A DNA stretch of 64,000 nt from Castor canadensis. Its lineage: Eukaryota > Chordata > Mammalia > Rodentia > Castoridae. The stretch covers positions 37,712,001-37,776,000 of the forward strand of contig NC_133400.1 of the NCBI RefSeq assembly GCF_047511655.1, written 5' to 3'. A program made the position numbers and the translations under genes. Below, piece by piece: positions 10,977 to 21,854 of this stretch. How positions within the stretch are numbered: the stretch's first letter is position 1; every line of letters begins with the position of its first letter. The notes under the pieces are model-generated. The model was not told the DNA's origin. It saw nothing but the letters and a program-made list of their open reading frames with translations, and searched no databases.

Positions 10977-11417
10977 GTGTACATTCTTATAATAGTTAAG
11001 TCTCAAGCAATCTAGCAGCCAAGCTTTAGCCAATCACAGGGTGACAACTGGTCAGACCATGTTCATATAAGGTGAATGCCTCATTATACCATGCCAAAAT
11101 AAGGAATTACATACAAAATAAGAAGCCAATATAAAATGTGGAACTGTAACCAGTTGGCTTCTGTATGTTACTTTCTGTTTGTAAATGCTGCCTACCCACA
11201 TTGGTGAGTGGAGCTTTTTGAACCTCTACTTGTTCACAGTGATGCCCAGTTCATGAACTCTGCTAAGTGATTTATCTAGTTTATATTTTGACTGTATCAA
11301 ATATTATATACATCATAATACATTGTATTCTTTAAATATTTGTGGGACCATAATAACCTGTTTTAGTAAAAATAACTGAAGAAAGTAATTTTATATTTTG
11401 AATTGAGGGTTTATTTT
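10977..11417 (+). other. Unassigned DNA with LTR-promoter-like layout
   Basis: No coding sequence. A stretch with GCCAATCACAGGG (about 11029), then ATATAAGG (11065) and later direct-repeat-like segments (AGCCAATATAAAA; CAGTTGGCTTCTGTATGTTA) resembles a decayed solo LTR, but I could not recognise the family or clear TG/CA ends. Confidence 0.3.
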
Positions 11418-11526
11418 TATTTTTTGGAGACAGGATCTTGCTATGGAGCCCAGGCTGGCCTTGACCTTTTGATTCTTCTGCCTTAAGTGCTGGGATTAAA
11501 GTTGTGTACCACCATGCCTGGCAAAT
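11418..11526 (-). mobile_element. B1 SINE monomer
   Basis: Reads in reverse as a B1: GAGACAGGATCTTGCTATGG, CCCAGGCTGGCCTTGACC, GTGCTGGGATTAAAGTTGTG and CCACCATGCCTGGC. The T-rich stretch to its left is the reversed tail. Confidence 0.8.
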
Positions 11527-11569
11527 TAAAAAATTTTATTTTCTTAAACTTGGTTATGGAACTCTTTGT

Positions 11570-11782
11570 GTGGTACTGGGGTTTGATGTCAGAGCCCTCT
11601 GCATGCTAGGCAACCACTGTACCACTGAACTAACACCTCCAGTTCCACCCCCCTCTTTTTTTTTTTTTCACTTTGAGACAAGATCTCAAGTTGCCTAGTT
11701 AGGCCTTGAACTAGGAATCCTATTGCTTCTGCACGCTGAATAGCCACGATTATAGGAATGTGCCACTGTGCCCTGCCTGAAA
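11570..11782 (-). mobile_element. B1-dID-like SINE
   Basis: Reversed ID part (GTGGTACTGGGGTTTGATGT, GCATGCTAGGCAACCACTGT) followed by a reversed B1 part (GAGACAAGATCTCAAGTTGC, GATTATAGGAATGTGCCACT). Internal T-run at 11656-11668. Confidence 0.75.
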
Positions 11783-11805
11783 CTATTCTCTAAGATATAA
11801 AATAG

Positions 11806-11866
11806 AAGGCTGGGGATGTAGCTCAGTGGTGGTGGGCTTTCCTAGCATGTACCCTAAGGTAGAAAT
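11806..11866 (+). mobile_element. Truncated ID SINE
   Basis: Starts AAGGCTGGGGATGTAGCTCA, the tRNA-like A-box region of an ID element, and continues to CCTAGCATGTACCCTAAGG, where it loses similarity. Confidence 0.65.
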
Positions 11867-11900
11867 TTAGAGAAGTGGTGAACCAAAAAGCCTTATCTAA

Positions 11901-12213
11901 TTTTTTTTTTGCACTAATGGGGTTTGTACTCAGGGCCTTGCACTTGCTAGGCCTGAGCTCTTAGCACTTGTCACACCCCAGCCCTTTTGCTTTTTTTCAT
12001 TTTTTAAAAATAGGATCTTGTGCTTTTGGCCAGGGTCAGCCTCAGACCACAGTCCTTCTGTGTATCTGGGCTCACAGGCATATACCACCACCGCTAGTTT
12101 GTTGATTGAGATGGGGCCTCATTAGCTTTTTGTGGACTTGAACCTAAATCCTGATCACCACCTCCTAAGTAGTTGGGATTATAGGTGTGAGCTCCCATGC
12201 CTGGCCTGGATTT
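11901..12213 (-). mobile_element. Trimeric SINE: ID + B1 + B1
   Basis: In plus-strand order this is a reversed ID unit (GGGGTTTGTACTCAGGGCCT, CACTTGCTAGGCC), a reversed 7SL-like unit (AATAGGATCTTGTGCTTTTG through CAGGCATATACCACCACCGC) and a second reversed 7SL-like unit (GTTGATTGAGATGGGGCCTC through GATTATAGGTGTGAGCTCCC). The same three-part order recurs at 19054/26159, 56568 and 58655. Confidence 0.75.
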
Positions 12214-12253
12214 TTGTGTTCTGATTGTGCAACACATTAGAATACTACCATGG

Positions 12254-12691
12254 CCAAACAGACTTGACCAAAATAGAACTACCCCATGACATGTTATTAA
12301 AACAACAAACACAGAGACTAGAGAAAGAATATTGAAGGCTGTAAGAGAGAAAAAACAAATGACATACAAAGGTAAACCCATCAAAATCACAGCAGGGTTC
12401 TTCATGGAAACCTTCAAAGCAAGAAGAACATGGAGTGAGGTCTTCTGGGCACTAAATGAAAATAACTTCAACACTAGGGTACTCTACCCAGCAAAACTAT
12501 CACTCAAAATAGATAGAGCAATAAAAGTCTTCCATGATAAGCAGAAACTAAAACAATATATGACCACCAAGTCACCACTACAAAAGATTCTCCAAGGAAT
12601 TTTGCACACAGAAAGTGAAAGCAAACAAAACCATGAAAAGGCAGGCACTACCAAACCACAGGAGAAGAAAAGGCAAGAAAGTAGAGAGTAA
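12254..12691 (+). pseudogene. L1-2 ORF1 C-terminal remnant
   Basis: Only the C-terminal RNA-binding domain of ORF1p remains, with KARRTWSEVFWALNENNF and YPAKLSLK, ending at TAA 12689-12691. The coiled coil and RRM were lost by 5' truncation at insertion. The domain itself stays open from about 12332 to the stop. Confidence 0.8.
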
Positions 12692-12741
12692 CACTGATTC
12701 AGCTACACACAATCAAACCCTTAAACAACAAAGACAACTAA

Positions 12742-15324
12742 ATGAGAGGAATCACCACATATCTATCAATACTAACACTAAACATTAATGGACTTAATTT
12801 TCCCATCAAAAGTCACCGATTGGCAAACTGGATTAAAAAGGAAGATCCAATAATCTGCTGCCTACAGGAGACCCATCTCATTGACAGAAATAAATACTGG
12901 CTTAGGGTGAAAGGCTGGAAGAAGATCTACCAAGCCAATGGCCCCCGTAAACAGGCAGGGATAGCAATACTTATTTCAGATAAAGTAGACTTCAAACTTA
13001 CATTGATCAAATGAGATAAAGAAGGACACTCTATACTAATAAAAGGGGAAATACACCAAAAGGAAATAACAAATTATCAACCTATTGACCCAACGTCAAT
13101 GTACCCAATTTCATCAAACATACTCCGAAGGACCTACAAACATATATAGACTCCAATGCAGTGGTACTGGGAGAATTTAATACCCACCCTATTACCAATA
13201 GATAGGTCATCCAAGCAAAAAATAAAGAAATTCTAGAACTAAATCACACCATAGACTAAATGGACCTAGCTGACATCTACAGAATATTTCACCCAATTGC
13301 TGCACAATATACATTCTTCTCAGCAGCTCATGGAACCTTCTCCAAAATTGATAACATTTTAGGGCCAAAGCAAGCCTCAGCAAATTTAAGAAAATAGAAA
13401 TAATCCCACACATTCTATCTGACCACAATGCATTAAAACTAGAAATCAACAACAAAAACAGCAGTAAAAAACATGCAAACAATTGGAAGCTGAACAACAC
13501 ATTGGTCAATGATCAATGGGTCATTGATGAAATAAAAGAGGAAATTAAAAGGTTCTGGGAAGTTAATGAAAATGAAAACACAACCTACCAGAATTTATGG
13601 GACACAGCAAAGGCTGTCCTAAGAGGAAAGTTTATAGCCATGACTGCATATATTAAAAGGTCAGAAAGATTTCAAATCAATGATCTAATGCTGCAGCTCA
13701 AACTCCTAGAAAAACAAGAACAAGCAAATGCTGAAACAAGCAGCAGAGAAATAGTTAAAATAAGGGCTGAAAACAATGAAATAGAAACAAAAAAACCCCA
13801 AAGAATTAATGAAACAAAAAGCTGGTTCTTTGAAAAACTAAATAAAATTGACAGAACCCTGGCAAACCTGACTAAAATGAGGAAAGCAAAAACTCAAGTC
13901 AGTAAAATCAGAAATGCAAAAGGGTGATAACAATAAATACCATGGAAATCCAGGATATCATCAGAGACTACTTTGAGAGCCTATACTCTAATAAATTTGA
14001 AAAATTTGAAGAAATGGACAGATTTCTAGATACTTACGACCATCCAAAACTGAACCAAGAGGACATTAATCACCTGAATAAATCTATAACACAAAAATGA
14101 AATTGAAGCAGCAATCAAGAGTCTCCCAAAAAAGAAAAGTCCAGGACCTGATGGAGTCTCTGATGGAGTCTCTGCTGAATTCTATCAGACATTTAAAGAA
14201 GAACTAATACCGACTCTTCTTAAACTATTCAACGAAATAGAAAGGGAAGGAACACTGCCTAACTCATTTTATGAAGCCAATATTACTCTCATCCCAAAAC
14301 CAGACAAATACACCTCTGAAAAGGAGAACTATAGGCCAATTTCCTTAATGAATATTGTTGCAAAAATCCTCAATAAAATAATGGCAAACTGAATCCAATA
14401 ACACATCAGAAAGATCATTCACCATGACCAAGTCAACTTCATCCCAGGGATGCAGGGGTGGTTCAATATACACAAATCTATAAATGTAATACAGCACATT
14501 GATAGAAGCAAAGACAAAAACCACTTGATCATCTCAATAGATGCAGAAAAAGCCTTTGACAAGATCCAACACCACTTCATGATAAAAGCTCTAAGAAAAT
14601 GAGGAATAGAAGGAATGTACCTCAACATTGTAAAGCCTATATATGACAAACCTATAGCCAACATTATACTTAATGGTGAAATACTGAAACCATTTGCCCT
14701 AAAATCAGGAATGAAACAAGGGTGTCCAGTATCCGTACTCCTTTTCAACATAGTACTGGAATTCCTAGCCAGAGCAATTAGGCAAGAAGAAGAAATAGAA
14801 GGAATACAAATAGGTAAAGAAGCTGTTAAAATATCCCTGTTTGCAGATGATATGATCCTATACCTTAAGGATCCAAAAAACTGTACCCAAAAACTCCTAG
14901 ACACCATACACAGCTATAGCAAGATGGCAGGATACAAAATCAACTTACAAAAATCATTAGCTTTTCTAACATCAACAATGAACAAACTAAGAAGGAATAC
15001 ATGGAAACAATTCCATTTATCATAGCCTCAAAAAAATCAAATACCTAGGAGTAAACTTTAACAAAAGATGTCAAGGACCTGTACAAGGAAAATTACAAAC
15101 CCTTGAAGAAAGAGAGCAAGGAAGACTACAGAAGATGGAAAGATCTCCCATGCTCATGGATTGGAAGAATCAACCTAGTAAAAATGGCTATATTACCAAA
15201 AGCAATCTACATGCTTAATGCAATTTCCATCAAAATCCCAATGACTTTCATTACAGAGATTGAAATATCTACCCTAAACTTCATTTGGAAACAAAAGACA
15301 CCACGAATAGCCAAGGCTATATAG
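12742..15324 (+). pseudogene. L1-2 ORF2, broken and C-terminally deleted
   Basis: Starts at ATG 12742, 50 bp after the ORF1 stop. The first 90 endonuclease codons are open (N14 and E43 kept). A TGA at 13012-13014 stands where L1-1 has CGA (codon 91). Several further frameshifts follow. RT blocks are readable ([29 protein letters not shown] at about 14838-14860). The element then skips to the 3'UTR, so the cysteine-rich C-terminus is missing. Confidence 0.85.
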
Positions 15325-15757
15325 AAAACCCAAAACATGAAAGCATTTGATGTCCCCATTCCAGAGGAATTAATACAGAAACCTTAAAGTGACAGAGGTC
15401 AACACGAGAAGGGGATCAGGAACCAGTGTAAAGATCAGTTAGAGATGAATCAACCTGAGTTGTAACACATTTGTTCCTGGAAGCAATGCTAGGAATCTCT
15501 CTGTATAGCTGTCCTTATCTCAGCTAGCAAAAATGCTATGTCTTTCTTATTGTTGCTTATTTCTATTCTTTGATGGAACTGGAGAAAAGCACAGAATGGG
15601 TTGGGGGAGAAAGGGTAGGGGCGGGAGCAGGAGGGAGAAATGATGCAAACAATGTACGCACATGTGAATAAATGAATAATAATAAAAAAGAAAAGCTAAA
15701 GAAATAGAAAATATTTGTAAACCATAAAAAAAAAAAAACAAAAGAATGCTACCATGG

Positions 15758-16112
15758 TTTTATAATACTTGACGTTTGTCATATCAAAAATTTACATGTG
15801 TTTTATACATGAAATGCAAAAAATTTAAAGTCATAAATACTTATTCAAATATGTTTACTTATACTATCATTAAAATTATTAGCATAGATTAATTTTATAA
15901 AATGTCATCATACACTCAGGTGGCATAGATCTGGAGGATTGCAGTTTGAGGCTGGACCCCATCTTAACCAACAAGCTAAGAATGGTATCTGTTCTGTCTC
16001 CTTGTCCCTTTCCCCTGGTTGCCTTTATCTTCCCAAATAGTCCCCCTTCTACTATATATATAAATATAATTATATAATAATTATTATATATTATATTTAT
16101 ATATATAAATAA
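15758..16112. other. AT-rich DNA with B1 trace and AT microsatellite
   Basis: Unmatched AT-rich DNA. At about 15912-15985 a weak B1-like stretch occurs (GGAGGATTGCAGTTTGAGGC). A TA-rich low-complexity tract runs 16054-16113 and can fold back on itself. No coding signal. Confidence 0.4.
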
Positions 16113-16205
16113 TTTTTTTTTTGCAGTACTGGGTTTTGAACTTAGGGCCTTGCACTTACTAGGTAGGCACACTACCACTTGGGCCATGACCCAAGTCCTA
16201 TGCTT
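16113..16205 (-). mobile_element. ID SINE
   Basis: Reversed ID: T-run, GCAGTACTGGGTTTTGAACT, CAGGGCC-like box, CACTTACTAGGTAGGCACAC and CTACCACTTGGGCCATGACC. Confidence 0.8.
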
Positions 16206-16691
16206 TCTTTTTTTAAAAATACAAAAATGTTGCAGAAATGTAGTAAACAAGAAAGAGCTAAATTTTTCTTTTTGTTTTTTTAAATATTCTTTTTGCAGGT
16301 CTGTATTGAAAATGTAGTGCAGAAACATTTAAACTAGTGGTCTTGAAGTGGGGAAGGAAAGGAGAGAAGGAGGGGGTGCATTATGTCTTCCAAGGGATGT
16401 TGAATAGTGTTGAGAGATGTTTTGATTTTCGTGGTTGGGTAGAGGTTGCTAGTGAGTCTACTTAATAGATGCCAGGGATTCTGGTAAGTATCCCACCATG
16501 CTTATTACAGGAAAGAAATATGGCTTCAACGTCAATAGAGCCAAAATGTAGACACACAGATCTACATTGCAATAGTTTTCATTTTTAAGGTGTTTCACAT
16601 CTGTTCTTCACATCACTCAGAGTTTATCTCAGTCCTTGTGATAAGTGTATTGTAGTCAAGATTGTTAGTATTTAAAAAACTGTGATAAAAT

Positions 16692-16857
16692 GGCCTGGCA
16701 TGCTTGCGTATGGCTGTAATCCCAGCACTTGGGAAGGTGATTGAGAGTTTGAAGCTAACCTGGGCTACTTAGTGAAACCCTGCCTTAAAAATATATTGTG
16801 CCTGCCTAGCAAGCATAAGCCCTGAGTTGAAACACCAGTACTGACCCCCCCACAAAA
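16692..16857 (+). mobile_element. B1 + ID SINE
   Basis: B1 boxes (GGCTGTAATCCCAGCACTTG, GAGTTTGAAGCTAACCTGGG) followed by an ID box (GTGCCTGCCTAGCAAGCATA, CCCTGAGTTGAAACACCAGT). The ID part lacks its 5' portion. Confidence 0.75.
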
Positions 16858-16861
16858 AACT

Positions 16862-17100
16862 TGTGGTAAAATATGCATAATAGAGTTTATCATTTTGACT
16901 CTTTAAGTGTAGAGTTCAGCCACATTAAGTGCAATTACAGTGTTGTACAGTCATCATAACTGTTCTAATTTCTAGAATTGTCCACCATCCCACACAGAAA
17001 CTGTACCATTAAACAGAAACTCCTCATTCCTCCCCATCCTGCAGGGGTCTGCTAATTTATTCTACTCTCACTATGAATTTGCTCATAGATGTAGAAACAT
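16862..17100 (-). mobile_element. Old L1M-type 3'UTR end
   Basis: Reads as the reverse complement of the widespread mammalian L1M 3' end: TGGTAAAATATGCATAATAG, AGTGTAGAGTTCAGCCACAT, then CAGTGTTGTACAGTCATC and CTCCTCATTCCTCCCCATCC. Strongly diverged, so an ancient insertion. Confidence 0.6.
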
Positions 17101-17489
17101 ATAACATTTGTCCTCTAGTAATTTTCATATATATGTTTTGATTTCTTTTTGCTTTAGGGTTTTTAGTTTTTTCTTATAAAGCAGATTAAAAAATTTTTAA
17201 TTTGGAGGAAGTTTTCTTTAACATTTTATGAATTATGTCTACTGACAGTAGTGTTTGGTTCTCATTGTGATAAAAGATTAAAGTGACTTATTCATAATTC
17301 AGTTATTTTAAAGAGACTTTTAATCTAGGAAACAGGACAAGGAATTTTTTTTATAGTTTGTTTACAGTTTTGCTTGGAAAATATAGAAACAATCTGTATT
17401 CAAGTAATCAATTGGTATAGTGCCCACAATAATTTTTTTCTGGGGATTAATGCAAGATCAAACCAAAGACTGTGTTCTCCCCCATCCCC
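17101..17489. other. AT-rich DNA, no recognised feature
   Basis: No coding frame of note and no repeat recognised by eye. Confidence 0.4.
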
Positions 17490-17615
17490 ACCCTCTGGTA
17501 CCAGGATTTGAACTCAGGGCCTTGTACTTGGTAAGCAAGCACTCTACCACTTGAGCCTCCTGAGTGCTGAGACCACAAGTGTGCACTATACTTGTAATTG
17601 AGACTCTGTCTCAAA
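17490..17615 (-). mobile_element. ID SINE with short B1 remnant
   Basis: Reversed ID: GGTACCAGGATTTGAACTCA, GGGCCTTGTACTTGGTAAGC and CACTCTACCACTTGAGCC, followed directly by CTGAGTGCTGAGACCACAAG, a reversed B1 box. Confidence 0.75.
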
Positions 17616-17861
17616 AATACAAAATTCGAATTATAATGGGATTAACTTTTGGATTAATGTTATCCAATTTGTCCAACCTATTAATTTAAAAGGAACTTTC
17701 TTTACATAAATGGATTTGGTGGAAGTGGTGATTATTTTCCTTTTGTAGATGGGATGTTTACCTTAAACACTTTCATTAAGTAATGGAAATCAACTGATTA
17801 ATTGAATGCATTCTCATTTAGCTAGAATACTCTGCTAGTTCTGAATGAGGACATAGGATTT

Positions 17862-18117
17862 TCTTTTTTTTTTTTTGGTGGTAATGGGTTTTAAACTCAG
17901 AGCCTCATACTTCCTAGACAGGTGCTCTACCACTTGAATCATGGCTCCCAGCCTTTTTACTTTATTTATTTTGATCATTTGTACATTTACTCATGTTGTA
18001 TACATTGTTTGGGCCACTCCCCACTACCCCCTCTCCCTCCCTCCAGCAGCCTTCACAGATTTAGTTGTTTTAGAATAAAGTTTCACATTTTTGTCCAGGT
18101 AGGCCTTTGGACATGAG
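17862..18117 (-). mobile_element. B1-dID-like SINE interrupted by a short L1 3' end
   Basis: Reversed ID at 17862-17955 (GGTGGTAATGGGTTTTAAAC, CTCTACCACTTGAATCATGG). Then 17956-18060 matches the reverse complement of the L1 3'UTR tail (TACTCATGTTGTATACATTG, CCCTCTCCCTCCCTCC). A reversed B1 remnant follows (AGAATAAAGTTTCACATTTT, GTCCAGGTAGGCC). A short CAGCCTT repeat flanks the insert. Confidence 0.65.
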
Positions 18118-18485
18118 TTGAAAAAAAGGCATAAAATAAAAAAATGACAAACACAATACATATGGCATATTTTACTTAAAAAACATTTTTAGTTATGGTT
18201 TGAAGGAACCACATATTATACTGAATAAAACAGTTTCTTGGATATATCTGGAGTCCAGTTGTGTTTTAGAAATTAGTTACTAAGAGTGAATTTTCCTTTT
18301 AATTACACCCATTTAAATATTTTTATTGAAGAAAAGAGACTAGGATTTGTTAGCTCAATTAGTGTTTAGCTTAGATAATTATGTGTTAGAGTATTAGGCA
18401 TCTTATAAGCACATGAATATAAACTACAATTGAGCCTTATTCTGGAAAAACAGCAGAATGGACATGTGGAATTGCAGTCTTCTGT
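18118..18485. other. AT-rich DNA, no recognised feature
   Basis: No gene, SINE or L1 recognised. Confidence 0.4.
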
Positions 18486-19018
18486 ATGTATAGTGGTGCT
18501 CCCCCCCTTATCCTCCTGTGACTATGACCCAAGAATCTCCATATACTATGTTTTTTCTATGTATTCACACTTATGGTAAGGCTTAATTTATAAACTAGGC
18601 ATAGTGATTACCAACAACTAATAAAAGTAGAATAAATACAACAGTATACTGAAATAAAATTGCCAGTGTCACTATTCTCATAGTTTGGGGCCATTATTGA
18701 GTAAAATTAGGGTTACTTGAACAGGAGCAGTGCTGTACCAGGACAGTTGATCTGATAACCTAACTGGCTACTAAGTGACTAATGGGCAGATAGTGTGTAT
18801 ATTGTGGATACACTGGACATGGATGACTCATGGTCCATGTAGGATGGGGCATGATGTGTGAGATTTCTTCATACTACTCAGAAAGGCATGTGACTTTAAA
18901 TTTATGAATTGTTTGTTTCTGAAATTTTCCATGTAATAATTTGAGACCTCATTTGACCATGGGTAACTATGGTCGTGACAAGTGCAATCGTGAATAAGGA
19001 AGGATAACTGTACTTATT
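18486..19018. mobile_element. Tigger-like (Tc1/mariner) DNA transposon remnant
   Basis: The left end, TATAGTGGTGCTCCCCCCCT then TATCC, and the right end, GTGAATAAGGAAGGATAACT then GTACT, are degenerate inverted repeats. Internal text (GGCTTAATTTATAAACTAGG, ATGAATTGTTTGTTTCTGAA, ACCATGGGTAACTATGG) resembles non-autonomous mammalian Tigger/MER elements. Assignment to the superfamily is from recall of consensus style; the exact subfamily is not claimed. Confidence 0.55.
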
Positions 19019-19053
19019 CTTGCAGATACTATTTTGTTGAAGTTCATTTCTGT

Positions 19054-19293
19054 TTTTTTTTTTTTTTTGGTGGTACTGGAGTTTGAACTTAGGGTCTGGC
19101 ACTTACTAAGTAGGCACTCTACTACTTGCCTACAGCCCTTTTCTGCTTTAGTTATTTTTCAGGTAGGGTCCCCATTTGCCATGATCCTCCCACCTACAGT
19201 TTCCTGACCACAGGCATGTGCCACTATTCCCAGTGTGTTGATTGACATGGGGCTTCCTAACTTTTTGTCTGGGCTAGTTTGAAACTATGATCT
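19054..19293 (-). mobile_element. Trimeric SINE (ID + B1 + B1), left piece split by L1-3
   Basis: T-run, then a reversed ID (GGTGGTACTGGAGTTTGAAC) and B1 (GTAGGGTCCCCATTTGCCAT). Next comes the start of a second B1 (GTTGATTGACATGGGGCTTC), which breaks off after CTATGATCT at 19285-19293. The remaining half resumes at 26159. Confidence 0.8.
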
Positions 19294-20607
19294 TAGATTC
19301 CAAGATGGCAGCTAGAGGGAGGATGCAGAAAGCCTGCTTCCTAAAGTAAAATCTTGGAGAGATGCTGGAGGTACACCTTACAGGAAAACACACTGAGAAG
19401 AGGCCAAACTTTGACTCCTCCACACCCCCAGCCCATGCATAGCATCTCCACTTCATGTTAAATGGAGAAACCTGGAGGGTTCCCGTGCCACCGCCAGACA
19501 CCAGCACCCAGACCACTTGGGAAGATGTAGACCACAAGATGAGCTAAGTGGCACACTGAACTCCCACAGACAACCCTGGGCCAGATCAGCATAGCCCCCT
19601 GGGCAGATCAACTCCCACCCACGGAAAAAAGAGAAACTGAATAATAAGCAATAACAAAAGACATGTAGCAAAGAGGGTGGAGCACCCTGAGCACCAAAGG
19701 GGAGGTGGGGAAATCCCTCATGGAATGGTAAATAAACAAGCCAGCCAGAGAAGGCAGGAGTGGTGGAACACACCTAGCAACCAGGAGTGGGAAAGCTTGT
19801 AAAATGGAGGTGGGAGGAAAACTCCACAGGAGTGGGGGGGAAGGCCCACTTCCCACGTGAACTGTAAAGAAATAAGCCAGCTGGAGAAGGCAGGAGCAGA
19901 GACACCCGCCCAGCAATCAGAAGCAGGAAAGCTTGTAAAAGTGGTGGTGGTAGGGAAACTCCACAGGAGAGGGGGGAAGACCACCCTCACTTCCCACGTG
20001 AACTGTAAGTAAACACGCTGGCCTGAGAAAACAGGTGTACTGTAACCTCCCCCAGTGTGCTTGGAAAGGGGAAAGCTTGTAGCAGAGGTGGCCATGCCCA
20101 GGACAACTCTAAGTAAACAAAGCCTAAGGGGCTAGGTGAGTGTTAAGCTCACTCCTGAGATCTGCATAAATAAAGCCTCCAGCAACAGCAAGCTGACAGC
20201 TGTGGGCAGGTGAGCCACAGGCTCACATAGCCATTCATAGAACTGTCTCCAGACTCTTTTTTTCTTTCTTCCTTTGATGAGACAACAACCAAACTACACC
20301 TGCATGTTGAAAAACTTACTGAAACTGTATTGCATTTGAACTTAGAGATTTTTTTTTCAATCCTCTCTCTGTCTCTCTAATGCCTGTTTAGCTTACTGTT
20401 GATTAGTACACTATCTCTCCCTATTCATGTCTTTGAAAATTTTTTGTTTGTTTGTTTGTTTCACTTCTTTATTTGTTTTTCCCTTTTTAACTTCTTTGCT
20501 TTCCCTCTCCTCTCACCCTTCCATCCTAAATATCACCATTGTTAATATTACAAGCTAGAAAATACTTAATTGCACACAGTACAGGGACAATAACAACACC
20601 AAGGGCA
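19294..20607 (+). promoter_or_regulatory. L1-3 5'UTR with tandem monomers
   Basis: Leader starting CCAAGATGGCAGCTAGAGG. Tandem units start near 19722, 19857 and 19998 (period about 135-141 bp), each around a TGAACTGTAA-like box; CCCACGTGAACTGTAA is present twice. Only one CTTTGATGAGA block (20273) is present, against two in L1-1 and L1-5. Confidence 0.7.
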
Positions 20608-21806
20608 ATGATGGGAAGACAGAAAAAACAGGGAAACCAGTTTCACCACAGCAAAAAATTTGTACAGGAACCAGAGGGAAATGAAAAAAACAGATACTCA
20701 GATCCAGACTCCAAAAAAAAAAAAAAAGATAAACTATGCCAAAGAACCCAATGAAGCCCACAAGAATAATTTAAAAGAAGATATACTACAGGTACTCAAT
20801 GAGAATTTTATAGAAATGATACTGGATATGGTCAGCCAAAGTGTACAGGAGACACTCAAAAAATTCCAAGACAACAAAAATAGAGAATTTGAGAAAGCAC
20901 AAGAACAAATAAAAGAAACCATAGAAGCACTGTATAAACACCGAAGTGAAACAAAGAACACGATTAATAAAGAGATTAATGAACACAGGATGAAAATAGA
21001 CAACATTAAAGAGGAAATGACTCAGGATATGGAAAACCACACAAAAAAGAATGAAACAGAATTGCAAAACAAAATGGAAGGTCAATCCAGCAGAATAGAG
21101 CAAGCAGAAGACAGAATCTCAGAACTCGAAGAGGAAATGGTAATTAAAGGAAAAACAGAAGAACCATTAGTTAAACAAAAAGACCTGTGAAAAGAAAATG
21201 CAAGAACTCACCGACTCCATCAAAAGAGCAAACTTGGCAATCATGGGCATTGAAGGAGAAGAGGTGCAAGCAAACGGAATGCATAATATATTCAACAAAA
21301 TAATAACAGAAAATTTCCCAAATCTAGAGAAATCTATTCCCATATAGATGCAAGAGGCCTCCAGAACACCAAACAGAACATACCAAAATAGAACTACCCC
21401 ACGGCATATTATCTTAACCAACAAGTACAGAGGCCTGAGAAAGAATATTGAAGGCTGTAAGAGAGAAAAAACAAATAACAGACAAAGTAAGCCCATCAAA
21501 ATCATAGCAGACTTCTCAACAGAAACATTAAAAGCAAGAAGAGCTTGGGGTGAGATCATCCAGGCACTGAATGAAAATAACTTCAACCCTAGGATACTCT
21601 ACCCAGAAAAACTATCATTCAAAATAAATGGAGCAATAAAAGTCTTCCATGATAAGCAGAAACTAAAACAATATGTGACCACGAAGCCACCACTACAAAA
21701 GATTCCTCAAGGGATTCTGCACACAGAAATGGAAACCCAACATAACCATGAAAGGGCAGGCAGCACCAAACTACAGGAAAAGAAAAAGCAAAAAAGTAGA
21801 GAGTAA
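20608..21806 (+). pseudogene. L1-3 ORF1, frameshifted
   Basis: ATG at 20608 (MMGRQKKQ). An A-run of about 15 at 20713-20727 replaces a mixed codon stretch and shifts frame after about 35 codons. The coiled coil is readable at 20720-21190. The C-terminal domain (RRAWGEII, YPEKLSF) is readable at 21440-21806. TAA is at 21804-21806. Confidence 0.8.
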
Positions 21807-21854
21807 GCTCAACTTAGGTACACACAACCAAACCTTCAACAACTAAGACAACTA

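Larger units (their letters stand above)
12254..15742 (+). mobile_element. L1-2: 5'-truncated, internally deleted LINE-1
   Basis: It starts in the 3' part of ORF1 and ends in a 3'UTR with A-rich tail. A near-perfect duplication, AGAATACTACCATGG (12239-12253) and AGAATGCTACCATGG (15743-15757), flanks it. Near 15322 the ORF2 sequence (CCACGAATAGCCAAGGCTAT) jumps directly into 3'UTR (GAAAACCCAAAACATG), so about 1.3 kb of the ORF2 C-terminus and proximal 3'UTR is absent. Confidence 0.9.

Noticed and set aside
16054-16113. TA-rich fold-back tract as a regulatory hairpin
   Set aside because: Simple AT low-complexity sequence pairs with itself by composition; no supporting context.
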